From positions 34,132 to 98,131 of the forward strand of contig DHKO01000054.1 in NCBI GenBank assembly GCA_002404895.1: a stretch of 64,000 nucleotides of DNA. The letters run 5' to 3'. Positions 16,896 through 24,377 of the stretch are shown here, one piece after another. This DNA is from Treponema sp. UBA4692 (GTDB lineage Bacteria > Spirochaetota > Spirochaetia > Treponematales > Treponemataceae). The translations under genes and the position numbers were made by a program. Below the pieces are notes generated by a model. That model did no database searches. It was not told the DNA's origin and saw only the letters and a list, made by a program, of their open reading frames with translations. Position 1 is the first letter of the stretch; every line of letters begins with the position of its first letter.

Positions 16896-19043
16896 TTAAG
16901 AATTAATCCCGCTAAAAAATGCGTTTTTCAATTCATCAGATTCATTGCCAAGCACAGAAAGCGAAGTTTTTCCATCGTCAGAAAAAGTTTCCGCGCTCGG
17001 AAGAAGATAAATCACAAGCTCTGTCTGCTCTTTCGATTTTTCTTTTCCCTTAAAAAGCCGCCCGAAAATCGGAATCCGAGAAAGAAACGGAACACGCGAA
17101 ATATTCTCGCTGTCTTCATTTTGAACAAGCCCGCTCAAAACAACCGGCTCGCCGCTTTTCGCCCGCACTTCCGTTGTAATCATTTTCTCGCTTGTGGGAG
17201 GCGGATTACCCGTCGTCGTTGACAAATCAGTTCCTTGCCGCGAGACACTCGCTGTTATTTTTGACGTAATCATTCCGTCGCCTGTGACGGTTCCTGTAAT
17301 TTCAAGCTTCAAGCCTGAAATTATCTCTTTTGTGATTCCCGAATAAATCGGCTCGCCAGTTTCCGGATCAAGATTGTTGTCTCTGTAACGATAAGTGTTT
17401 GTGTTCGCAAAGCTGATTGTCGAGCCGCTCACGCCATTCAAAGTTGTGTCCGCAAAAACTTTCGCTTTTGACTGCGTGATTGCCGATTGCAATTCAAACG
17501 CGAATTTCATTCCAAACGCGCCGACAACATCGAGATTAAAATTAAGCACGCTTCCAAGATTCGCACCTAACGAATTCATATCTCCAAGAGAAACGCGTCC
17601 GACCTTGAAATTCGGAGACCAAGAAAATCCGTCCGTGCTTTGATACTGCATTATCAAAAGGTCATAGCGGACTCGCGGAACAGGACAGTCAATTTCTTGA
17701 AGACGAGCGCAAAGCTCAGCAAATTTTTCTTCAGTTCCAGAAAAATAAAAGCTGTCGCCGCGCCCTGAATCAGTTATCTGCGATTTTTCGATAAACGGAG
17801 GAAGATTTTTCAAAAACTGTTCCGTCCTGATAAATTTCAGCTGCACTAGCCTCGAAAATTTCTTTGAATCGGCAAGAGCGACAAATTCCTTAAAAGCGAT
17901 GTTTTCATCATCGTCTGCAAGATACAAAAACGAGTTTTCATTTATATTGATGATTTCAATCTCAGGAAAACGTTTTGCGCAAAGTCCGGCGATTTCATAT
18001 GATTTTGCATACTTAAGAACGCATTTTTCCCAATTTTTCCCTTCGAGCTTGATTTTGTTCTTGTCTTTTGAAGGCAAAATGTAATATCTTCCGTCTTTTT
18101 CGTTTGCGGAAAATCCAGCAAGAACACACAAAGTTTCCAAAGCTTCATCAACATCAATTGAAGTGAAGCTCGCCCGCCCGATTTTTGCGTCTTTTCCGCC
18201 GTCAATGCAGAAATCGTTTCCAGAAAGCGAAAAGAGTTTTTCCAAAGCTGAAGAAAAATAGCAGCTGTTCAAGTTGCAGAAAACGCTGAAATCTTCATTC
18301 AGCAAAATTTCACATTTTCCAGTGTTCCGCTCATTTTCTTTCAAGCCGCTTCTTGCCACGTGAAAAACGCCGTCTGAACGTTTTTCAAGCTCAAAGCCTG
18401 TGCAAAGCCCGGCGATTCTATGCAAAATTTCTTCCGCCGAGCAAAATCCTGTGTGAATGCTGACTTTTATCTGCGGAAGCGAGTCGTAAGTTACGCAAAA
18501 GCCCATTTCCAAAGCTGCTTTTTCAAAAAGCCTTGCGGGCGAAACATCAAAAGCATCCAAGGAATAAGTGACTTTTTCTGAAAGTTTTTCAGAATTTTTT
18601 TCAGAAACGCTTGATGAATTTTCAATTGCAGAAATTTCATTTTCAGGTTTATAAAATTCAAAAAAGCTTGGCTCGTTTCCAAGCTCATCTAAATCAGAAA
18701 ATTCATTTTCTTTCTCAAAAATGGGCGAAGTTTCAATTTTTATTTTTGAGACAGTCCAGCATTTTTCCGACTTCTTTACATAAAACCTGTTTTTAAGCAA
18801 AAACGAGTCAAACGCCAAGTCAAAATCATCGCCGGACCATCTAAAATCAGCTTTTCCAGAAACCGTGTCGTCGCCTGAAATCGGGAAATTTCTCGCAAGA
18901 GAAAGCGCGTAAAGAATCTCGTTTATTTCCTGCGCCACAAATTCGTAATTCTCAGCGGAAATTTTTGCCTGAATCAAAAGCAAAAAAGACGAAGCAAGCA
19001 AAATTTTTATCAGATTTTTTATTCTGACTTTTTTTGTTTCCAT
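16896..19043 (-). CDS. gspD: Type II secretion secretin
   Basis: A 715-aa protein that would form the outer-membrane gate. A signal peptide (LLASSFLLLIQAKISA) is followed by an N0-like domain (~30-100) and two or three short N-domain segments with an acidic Ser/Glu-rich insert near 130-170. The secretin core occupies about residues 430-690: VPRVRYDLLIMQYQ.., TITSK-type strand MITSKITASVSRQGTD, and the C-terminal signature SGEPVVLSGLVQNEDSENIS.VPFLSRIPIFGRLF (given with a gap). No pilotin-binding S-domain is evident. It is the first gene of the operon. The ATG has GGAG upstream, and an A/T-rich stretch (19060-19080) could hold the promoter. Confidence 0.93.
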   Translation of the reverse strand: METKKVRIKNLIKILLASSFLLLIQAKISAENYEFVAQEINEILYALSLARNFPISGDDTVSGKADFRWSGDDFDLAFDSFLLKNRFYVKKSEKCWTVSKIKIETSPIFEKENEFSDLDELGNEPSFFEFYKPENEISAIENSSSVSEKNSEKLSEKVTYSLDAFDVSPARLFEKAALEMGFCVTYDSLPQIKVSIHTGFCSAEEILHRIAGLCTGFELEKRSDGVFHVARSGLKENERNTGKCEILLNEDFSVFCNLNSCYFSSALEKLFSLSGNDFCIDGGKDAKIGRASFTSIDVDEALETLCVLAGFSANEKDGRYYILPSKDKNKIKLEGKNWEKCVLKYAKSYEIAGLCAKRFPEIEIININENSFLYLADDDENIAFKEFVALADSKKFSRLVQLKFIRTEQFLKNLPPFIEKSQITDSGRGDSFYFSGTEEKFAELCARLQEIDCPVPRVRYDLLIMQYQSTDGFSWSPNFKVGRVSLGDMNSLGANLGSVLNFNLDVVGAFGMKFAFELQSAITQSKAKVFADTTLNGVSGSTISFANTNTYRYRDNNLDPETGEPIYSGITKEIISGLKLEITGTVTGDGMITSKITASVSRQGTDLSTTTGNPPPTSEKMITTEVRAKSGEPVVLSGLVQNEDSENISRVPFLSRIPIFGRLFKGKEKSKEQTELVIYLLPSAETFSDDGKTSLSVLGNESDELKNAFFSGINS

Positions 19044-19659
19044 AAATTTTCTCCACGCATATATATTTGAAAAAAAAGTTCAATTCAGGCAAAAAATTTG
19101 GAAGCACAAGATAAGAAAATTCTCAAAGCGACAAAATGCCTACGCCAGATGCGAAGGCCTTGTTGCAGAACAGAAAAAAGCAAAAAAAATAAAAAGTGTT
19201 TTTACGGCAATTATGCAAATATATAGAAGAAAGATGCGATTTTTCAAAATTTCGCTGTTCTGCAATGAGCGTGAGCGAAGCCGGAGCAGCTGGGCATTGT
19301 TTTTCAGCGTTAAAAAACGCAAGAAAAATGAAAAACTGCTCGAAAAAAGCTCGCGTTCTGATTTTTTAAATTTAAAAAACGAAACGAATGCGGCGGCAAT
19401 GAACGAATTTTGCAAAAAGTCACGAAAATTCGTGATTTGCAGATTTCAAATCCAAGCGAGCAGAAAACAGCTCGAGTTCGGAACGACGCATTTTTTAATT
19501 GAAATCACAGACTTTGCCTGAAACGACGCATTTTTGCAGATTCCGAGGCAAGACCGAAATGACGGCTTCTCAAAAAAACATCACAAGAATTTTTCTTCAT
19601 TAGAATTTTACTTCCTAAAAAAATCCAGTTGTGGTAAATTTGACAGACAGGAAAAACGC
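19044..19659. other. Non-coding spacer between gspD and corA, filled with decayed repeats
   Basis: This 616-bp divergent spacer holds no gene I trust. It contains a degenerate relative of the TACGCC element (about 19140-19290), the 18-mer GCAAATATATAGAAGAAA at 19215-19232, a 16-bp palindrome TCACGAAAATTCGTGA at 19420-19435, and decayed minus-strand copies of the GTCATTCCGAAC element up to 19563. The promoters of gspD (leftward) and corA (rightward) must lie at its edges. Confidence 0.7.
19420..19563 (-). repeat. Decayed tandem relatives of the GTCATTCCGAAC element
   Basis: Read on the minus strand from 19563, GTCATTTCGGTCTTGCCTCG leads into GGAATCTGC, matching the ~70-bp element seen at 54043 and 61806. 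Two more partial units begin GCGTCGTTTCAGGC (about 19527) and GCGTCGTTCCGAACTCG (about 19489). The series ends at the palindrome 19420-19435. Confidence 0.6.
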
Positions 19660-20634
19660 ATGATTCGCTATTGGATTCAGGAAGACGGTTTGCTAAAACC
19701 AATCGAAAAAGACGAAATGAACTCAAACAACCGTGTCTGGATTGACGCGCGGGACGTTACGCAGACGGAAATTTCATTTTTGAAAGACGAATACAATCTT
19801 GACGGCGAGCTTCTTCTCGACGTGATTGACCCCGACGAGCTTTCCCGGCTTGAGCCAAGCGACGAAGGCTACAATCTCGTGATTATGCGGCTTCCGGTTT
19901 TCACTCCGAACAGCGACACAGCCTACACAACAACTCCAATCGGCGCGTTCATTTTTCCAGACAAAATAATCACAATCTGCTGGACAAACTGCGAGGTTTT
20001 AAAGGATTTAAGCGCGAACAGAATCAAAGACTTGTCTTTAAGCGATTTTCCGGCGTTTTTAATAAGAATTCTTTCGAGAAGCGACATAATGTTTTTGCGC
20101 TACCTCAAAGAAATCAGCCGCAAAGTAAACTCAATCCAGAACGAGCTTCACGACACAATTGAAAACGACGAGCTGATTCAGCTTTTGAACATGGAAAAAT
20201 CGCTCACATATTTCACCACGTCTCTAAAGTCAAACCAGCTTCTGCTCGAAAAAATCCGCCGCACGAAAATCCTGAAGCTCGACAACGACGATCAGGAATG
20301 GCTTGACGACGTTGAAATCGACAACAAGCAGGCTATGGAAATGGCCGGCACTTACACAACAATCACAACCGGCGTAATGGACGCTTTCTCGAACATTCTT
20401 TCAAACAATATGAACGTAATAATGAAGAAACTTACCGTAATTTCGCTTGTTCTGATGATTATGAGCTTCATCACGAGCTTCTGGGGAATGAACATAAAGC
20501 TTCCGTGGAGCACAAGCGGCACCTGGACCGGCTTTATCTGCCTTTCCGCGCTCTGCTTTGTCTCGGCGGTCGTCGCCTACATCGTTATGAATCTTTCGCC
20601 AAGAAAAAAGAAAAAGCCGCAGCCAAGAAAATAA
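19660..20634 (+). CDS. corA: CorA-family magnesium/cobalt transporter
   Basis: A 324-aa CorA homologue of normal length. The cytoplasmic funnel domain covers about residues 1-260. Two transmembrane helices close the protein, and the first ends in the YGMN-type signature, here SFWGMN. The start at 19660 (MIRYWIQEDGLLKP) has AGGAA upstream; a frame open to 19534 runs through repeat DNA and is not used. The protein should import Mg2+ as a pentamer in the inner membrane. The gene has no operon partner. Confidence 0.92.
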   Translation: MIRYWIQEDGLLKPIEKDEMNSNNRVWIDARDVTQTEISFLKDEYNLDGELLLDVIDPDELSRLEPSDEGYNLVIMRLPVFTPNSDTAYTTTPIGAFIFPDKIITICWTNCEVLKDLSANRIKDLSLSDFPAFLIRILSRSDIMFLRYLKEISRKVNSIQNELHDTIENDELIQLLNMEKSLTYFTTSLKSNQLLLEKIRRTKILKLDNDDQEWLDDVEIDNKQAMEMAGTYTTITTGVMDAFSNILSNNMNVIMKKLTVISLVLMIMSFITSFWGMNIKLPWSTSGTWTGFICLSALCFVSAVVAYIVMNLSPRKKKKPQPRK

Positions 20635-20721
20635 AAATCAAACGGAAAAATATTAGATTGAAGATTTTGGAGCAGCATTTTATAAAAAGCAAAGACTTAA
20701 AAACATCACCCAATGCTGAAA

Positions 20722-20850
20722 TTGTTCCGCCTGCTATCCGCGGTTCCGCTTTACGCTCCATTGCTTCGCTCGCACTGCCGTTCGGCTGGCAAAATGCGCG
20801 CTCACTTCGCAACGACTTCGCCGCCGCTACTATCAGGGCTAGGCTCTGCT
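20722..20850 (-). repeat. TACGCC-type dispersed element, diverged copy
   Basis: On the minus strand this stretch reads ..AGCGGCGGCGAAGTCGTTGCG.. (shown in part), then ..GAGCGAAGCAATGGAGCG.. and ..GGAACCGCGGATAGCAGG... It aligns with the two closer copies at 45274-45390 and 49868-50000, but with many substitutions. It lies in the spacer between corA and the FGE-type gene. Confidence 0.6.
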
Positions 20851-20888
20851 CAACTGTGATTTTATGAAATGCCTTTCTGGAGGATTTT

Positions 20889-22136
20889 ATGGCAAAAAAA
20901 CTTATTCTCGCTTCTGCTGTTTTCGCTTTATTCTGCGCTGGAATTTTTCCGCCTGCACTGCAGGCTTCAACAGCCACTTCGCAAAGTTCTTCAAGTTCCC
21001 AAGCGAAAAAAAATATCCAGCAAAGCTCGCCTTATTTTCCGGGAGTAAAAAACGGCGCAAAAAACACTCCACTAAAGGCAGAATCTGAAAATCTAAAAAG
21101 CCAGAATCAGCAGGAAAATCAAGACGATTCAAAAAAATTAGAATTCTGTGAAAATCTTTCACAAGAAAATATTTCACAAGAAAATATTTCACAAGAAAAT
21201 ATTTCAAAATCGCAAGAATTTCCAGAAAATGACACATTCAGCCCGATTTCTCTTGTGCGTCTCGGCCCGAAGTTTTATGAAAAATACGATGTCTACGTTA
21301 TCGGCGACGGAAGCCAGTCCTACACCGCAAAAAGATGGATTACGCCTTTTTCAATAAACCGCTACGAGACAACCTACGAGCTTTGGTACGAAACGCGCGT
21401 TATCGCAGAAGCGCTCGGCTACAAATTCTTGAATCCGGGGCAGGAAGGCTCAAAAGGAAAGCGCGGGGCAGCTCCAACAGATGAAAAAGACCAGCCTGTA
21501 ACAATGATTTCATGGTACGATGCGGTTGTCTGGTGCAACGCGCTCAGCGAGATTCATTCGCTTACGCCTTGCTACACGCTGAACGGCGAAATCTTAAAAG
21601 ACGCGACAGAGACCTCAAAGCTCGACTTGTGCAGCTGCAATTTTGAAGCCGACGGATTCCGACTTCCGACCGAAAGCGAATGGGAATATGCGGCAAGAAA
21701 AACAAAGTCAGGATTTCAAAGCGGAATGCTGGCAAGCGGCCAAGTCGATGAAAACGGAAACGAGGACGAGTCCGTTCCAGAAACTGAAATCGCATGGACT
21801 TCATCAAACACAGACAGGACAATGCGCGTCGGAACAGCAGGAACGCCGTTCTCGCCAAGCGCGCCGCCAATGCCGGGAAGCGGAAATCCGAACGGAGCCG
21901 GACTTTTCGACATGAGCGGAAACGTGAACGAATTTGTCTGGGACTGGAGCTACAGATATTTGGACACAGAGCCTGGAGCGCGCGCAACAGGAATCAGCGC
22001 AGGACGCGAAAGAGTAAGCAGGGGCGGAAGCTGGTCAGAGTACACGCCTTTTATCTGCGCAGGCGACCGCTACAGCTACGACCCGAACGAATGTTACAAT
22101 TATTTAGGATTCAGATTCGTGCAGACGATAAAATAA
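20889..22136 (+). CDS. Secreted FGE-sulfatase (SUMF1-like) domain protein
   Basis: A 415-aa protein. A signal peptide (LILASAVFALFCAGIFPPALQA) is followed by a ~90-residue Ser/Gln/Asn-rich linker containing SQENI three times (21159-21203, three exact 15-bp repeats). From about residue 120 runs a formylglycine-generating-enzyme fold: FSINRYETTYELWYE, PVTMISWYDAVVWCNALSE, GFRLPTESEWEYAAR, NGAGLFDMSGNVNEFVWDW, and YLGFRFV at the end. Most bacterial members outside true sulfatase maturases are binding or scaffold proteins; the paired active-site cysteines of genuine FGE are not obvious, so enzymatic activity is uncertain. The ATG has GGAGG in front. A possible structured RNA follows the stop codon. 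Confidence 0.88.
   Translation: MAKKLILASAVFALFCAGIFPPALQASTATSQSSSSSQAKKNIQQSSPYFPGVKNGAKNTPLKAESENLKSQNQQENQDDSKKLEFCENLSQENISQENISQENISKSQEFPENDTFSPISLVRLGPKFYEKYDVYVIGDGSQSYTAKRWITPFSINRYETTYELWYETRVIAEALGYKFLNPGQEGSKGKRGAAPTDEKDQPVTMISWYDAVVWCNALSEIHSLTPCYTLNGEILKDATETSKLDLCSCNFEADGFRLPTESEWEYAARKTKSGFQSGMLASGQVDENGNEDESVPETEIAWTSSNTDRTMRVGTAGTPFSPSAPPMPGSGNPNGAGLFDMSGNVNEFVWDWSYRYLDTEPGARATGISAGRERVSRGGSWSEYTPFICAGDRYSYDPNECYNYLGFRFVQTIK
21159..21203 (+). repeat. Three in-frame 15-bp repeats
   Basis: TCACAAGAAAATATT occurs three times without a mismatch and encodes SQENI x3 in the linker of the FGE-type protein. Unit loss or gain keeps the frame, so linker length can vary. Confidence 0.9.
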
Positions 22137-22157
22137 AGCGGAAGGCAAAAATTTGCG

Positions 22158-22287
22158 GCCGTTAAGCCTGCCGAAATCACAATTTTTAAGCAGAACTTTC
22201 AACGAAAAGACTCCGCTCTCAGCAAAATTGAATTTCTATCAACGGCGAAATGCCACGCGTTCCCTAAGTCAATTTCCAGCCGTGGCA
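22158..22287 (+). ncRNA. Possible structured RNA or structured 3' UTR
   Basis: Three nested helices can be drawn: 22158-22163 with 22241-22246 (GCCGTT/AACGGC), 22173-22177 with 22232-22236 (GAAAT/ATTTC), and 22180-22186 with 22224-22230 (CAATTTT/AAAATTG). A separate hairpin follows: 22251-22257 with 22281-22287 (TGCCACG/CGTGGCA). A strong terminator comes next at 22310-22339. I match it to no known RNA family. It may simply be the tail of the upstream mRNA or a repeat. Confidence 0.35.
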
Positions 22288-22309
22288 GGTGATTTTCTTC
22301 AAGCAGAAA

Positions 22310-22339
22310 AAAAGCCGCAACAATTCAGCTGCGGCTTTT
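22310..22339. terminator. Bidirectional intrinsic terminator
   Basis: AAAAGCCGCA (22310-22319) pairs with TGCGGCTTTT (22330-22339). It separates the FGE-type gene from the convergent phosphodiesterase gene and serves both strands. Confidence 0.88.
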
Positions 22340-22349
22340 CTTAATTCTC

Positions 22350-23045
22350 CTAGAGCGTTCTAAGCTCGGATTTTGTTACTTTCCAGTTTCCGTCTGAATC
22401 TTTCTCGGCTTCAGCCCATGCGTATTTTCCTTCCATAAGGCTTCCAGGATTTATCACTGTGGAATTTCCAACCGTGTCGATTCCCGCGCTTTCGTGGATA
22501 TGTCCTGTAACAACGAGAAACGGCGCGCGCTTTTCAATATAATCACGCAAGAGCTGGCTTCCAACGTGAACGCCGTTCGGAATCATATCGCATTTTGTGT
22601 CTTTCGGAGGATTGTGCATAATCAAAACGAGATTCGGCCAAAATCCGTTTTCGCCCGCGCACTGCTCAGACGAGCTTTCCACAACATTGAAGTCAGAGAG
22701 AATCTCGTCCTCTTCGCGCTCGTTTGGAGTGTCTCCTGAAAATTTTGTTCCGCCGCCAGCACCGCAAATCGCAATTCCATCGTGAAAAGTCAAATTTCCT
22801 TCCACGCTGATGTCGGCATTCTCAATCTCTCCAAGAAAATCTGGAGAATCGCAGTTTCCAATCACTGAAAAAATGCAGTCATGCTTTTTCAAGAGAGCGT
22901 CAAGAACAGGCTTTCCAGTCTCTTCCGCCTTGAATTTCGCGAAATCGCCGCCAAAAAGAACAACGTCCGCAGCCTTGAATTCGCCGGCAAGTTTCTCAAT
23001 ATTCTCAAGATTTCCGTGAATATCGCTCAAAATCAAAAATTTCAT
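22350..23045 (-). CDS. YfcE-type metallophosphoesterase
   Basis: A 231-aa calcineurin-like phosphoesterase. The dinuclear metal site motifs are all present: LSDIHGN (residues 7-13), VLFGGDF, VIGNCDS, MHNPP and VTGHIHES. The size and order match the YfcE/MJ0936 phosphodiesterase group, though with an insert around residues 110-140 not found in the smallest members. The natural substrate is not known. The start has AAGGAAG upstream. It lies 15 bp downstream of hisC on the same strand and is probably co-transcribed with it, but nothing ties it to histidine synthesis. Confidence 0.88.
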   Translation of the reverse strand: MKFLILSDIHGNLENIEKLAGEFKAADVVLFGGDFAKFKAEETGKPVLDALLKKHDCIFSVIGNCDSPDFLGEIENADISVEGNLTFHDGIAICGAGGGTKFSGDTPNEREEDEILSDFNVVESSSEQCAGENGFWPNLVLIMHNPPKDTKCDMIPNGVHVGSQLLRDYIEKRAPFLVVTGHIHESAGIDTVGNSTVINPGSLMEGKYAWAEAEKDSDGNWKVTKSELRTL

Positions 23046-23060
23046 AGTTTCTTCCTTATA

Positions 23061-24248
23061 TTATATCGTTTCCATAACTTCGCGGAGCTTTTGCATTTGC
23101 CCGTGAGTTCCGACCGTGATTCTCAAAAATTCTTCAATTCCCGGTGTGTCAAAATGGCGCACAAGGATTCCAGCTTCTTTGATTTTCTGATAAGTCTCCT
23201 TGCCCGGAACGCCGTCTTTTTTGCAGAAAATAAAATTTGTCTGGCTGTCCAAAACAAACCAGTTTTTTGAACGCAAGAAATCAATAAATTCATCGCGCTC
23301 AAACGCGACCGACTGCGCGCATTTCACGTAATACCCGACATCCTCGCAGGCAGCTTTTCCGGCAGTCTGCGCAACAAAGTCAAGCGGAAAATGGTTCAGC
23401 GAATTTTTCACAGTCGTTACAGCATTCACAAGCTCCGGATTCGCAACAAGATAGCCGATTCTCTGCCCTGCTCCGCAAAGACTTTTTGAAGTCGTCCGAA
23501 CAATCACAAGATTCTTGAAATCTTTCAGCAGCGGAATCGAGCTTTCACCGCCAAAATCAACATAAGCCTCGTCAACAACAAAAATTTTGTCTTTCGGAGC
23601 GTTTTCAAGCATTTTCTTAACTTCATCGCGCGTAATTCCAAGCGATGTCGGCGCATTCGGATTCGCGAAAATAATTCCAGAATCGTTTTTGTTCGCATCA
23701 GAAAGCATTTTTTCCTTGTTCAGCGTCCAGTCAGGATTCAGCGGAACTTTGTCCATCGGAACTGAATAAAATCCAGCGTAGACAGGATAAAAAGAATAAG
23801 TGTGCTCAGGAAGAACAAGCTCGCGGTCGCTGTCAAAAAAAGCGTAAAAAACAAAGCTCAAGACCTCGTCCGAGCCGTTTCCAGCGTAAATCATTTCAGG
23901 AGTAATTTCAAAAGGAATTTTATCTGCGTCAGACGGAGAAACTTTCGCGCCGCTTCCGTTTTTCTTCCCGTCTTTTAGATTCGCGCGGCACAAAACTCCG
24001 CCGCAGTCATTCAGCATTTTTGCAATCGCTTTTCTCATCTCGTAAGAATCAGGGTCAGGATAAAGCGCCATTTTTTCAGGATTTGACTTTACCGCTTTTC
24101 GGACTGCCGCAACAACTTTCGGCGACGGCGGATAAGGATTTTCATTTGCGTTAAGCTTGATATAGACACGGTCTTTCGGCTGCTCACCAGGAACATACGG
24201 ATGAAGATTTTGCATCCGTTTTGAAAGGAAATTGATTTCAGATGACAT
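23061..24248 (-). CDS. hisC: Histidinol-phosphate aminotransferase
   Basis: A 395-aa fold-type I PLP aminotransferase. Diagnostic stretches are IKLNANENPYPPSP near the N-terminus, YAGNGSDEVLSFVF, IIFANPNAPTS, VVDEAYVDF and the PLP lysine in RTTSKSLCGAGQRIGYL. This is the HisC pattern. HisC converts histidinol phosphate and 2-oxoglutarate to imidazole-acetol phosphate and glutamate. An insert of about 30 residues after KMLNDCGG (GVLCRANLKDGKK..) is longer than usual. The ATG at 24248 has GGAG upstream; a TTG at 24260 is a poorer choice. No other his gene is nearby, so the role could also be in another aromatic or amino-acid pathway. Confidence 0.88.
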   Translation of the reverse strand: MSSEINFLSKRMQNLHPYVPGEQPKDRVYIKLNANENPYPPSPKVVAAVRKAVKSNPEKMALYPDPDSYEMRKAIAKMLNDCGGVLCRANLKDGKKNGSGAKVSPSDADKIPFEITPEMIYAGNGSDEVLSFVFYAFFDSDRELVLPEHTYSFYPVYAGFYSVPMDKVPLNPDWTLNKEKMLSDANKNDSGIIFANPNAPTSLGITRDEVKKMLENAPKDKIFVVDEAYVDFGGESSIPLLKDFKNLVIVRTTSKSLCGAGQRIGYLVANPELVNAVTTVKNSLNHFPLDFVAQTAGKAACEDVGYYVKCAQSVAFERDEFIDFLRSKNWFVLDSQTNFIFCKKDGVPGKETYQKIKEAGILVRHFDTPGIEEFLRITVGTHGQMQKLREVMETI

Positions 24249-24339
24249 TTTTTTCTCCAAAGATTTGTTTTATCTTAATATTTTTGCTGCTTTTGTTCTA
24301 TAATTTTGCGATTTTTCAAAAAGCCGATTTTTGGAATTA

Positions 24340-24368
24340 TTGTTAATTGTATTTTTTAGTGATAATAT
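24340..24368 (+). promoter_or_regulatory. Promoter for a probably leaderless mRNA
   Basis: TTGTTA (24340-24345), 17-bp spacer, TAATAT (24363-24368). The ATG of the next gene is at 24378, nine bases after the -10 box, and no Shine-Dalgarno sequence precedes it. Confidence 0.55.
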
Positions 24369-24377
24369 TAAAAAGTT

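Noticed and set aside
19213..19521. 102-codon open frame in the gspD-corA spacer
   Set aside because: It runs through decayed repeats, has no ribosome binding site and its product has a random-looking basic composition.
22137..22339. 6S RNA or another known small RNA
   Set aside because: The long-stem shape is suggestive, but the central bubble and conserved G/C pattern of 6S RNA cannot be drawn, so no family name is given.
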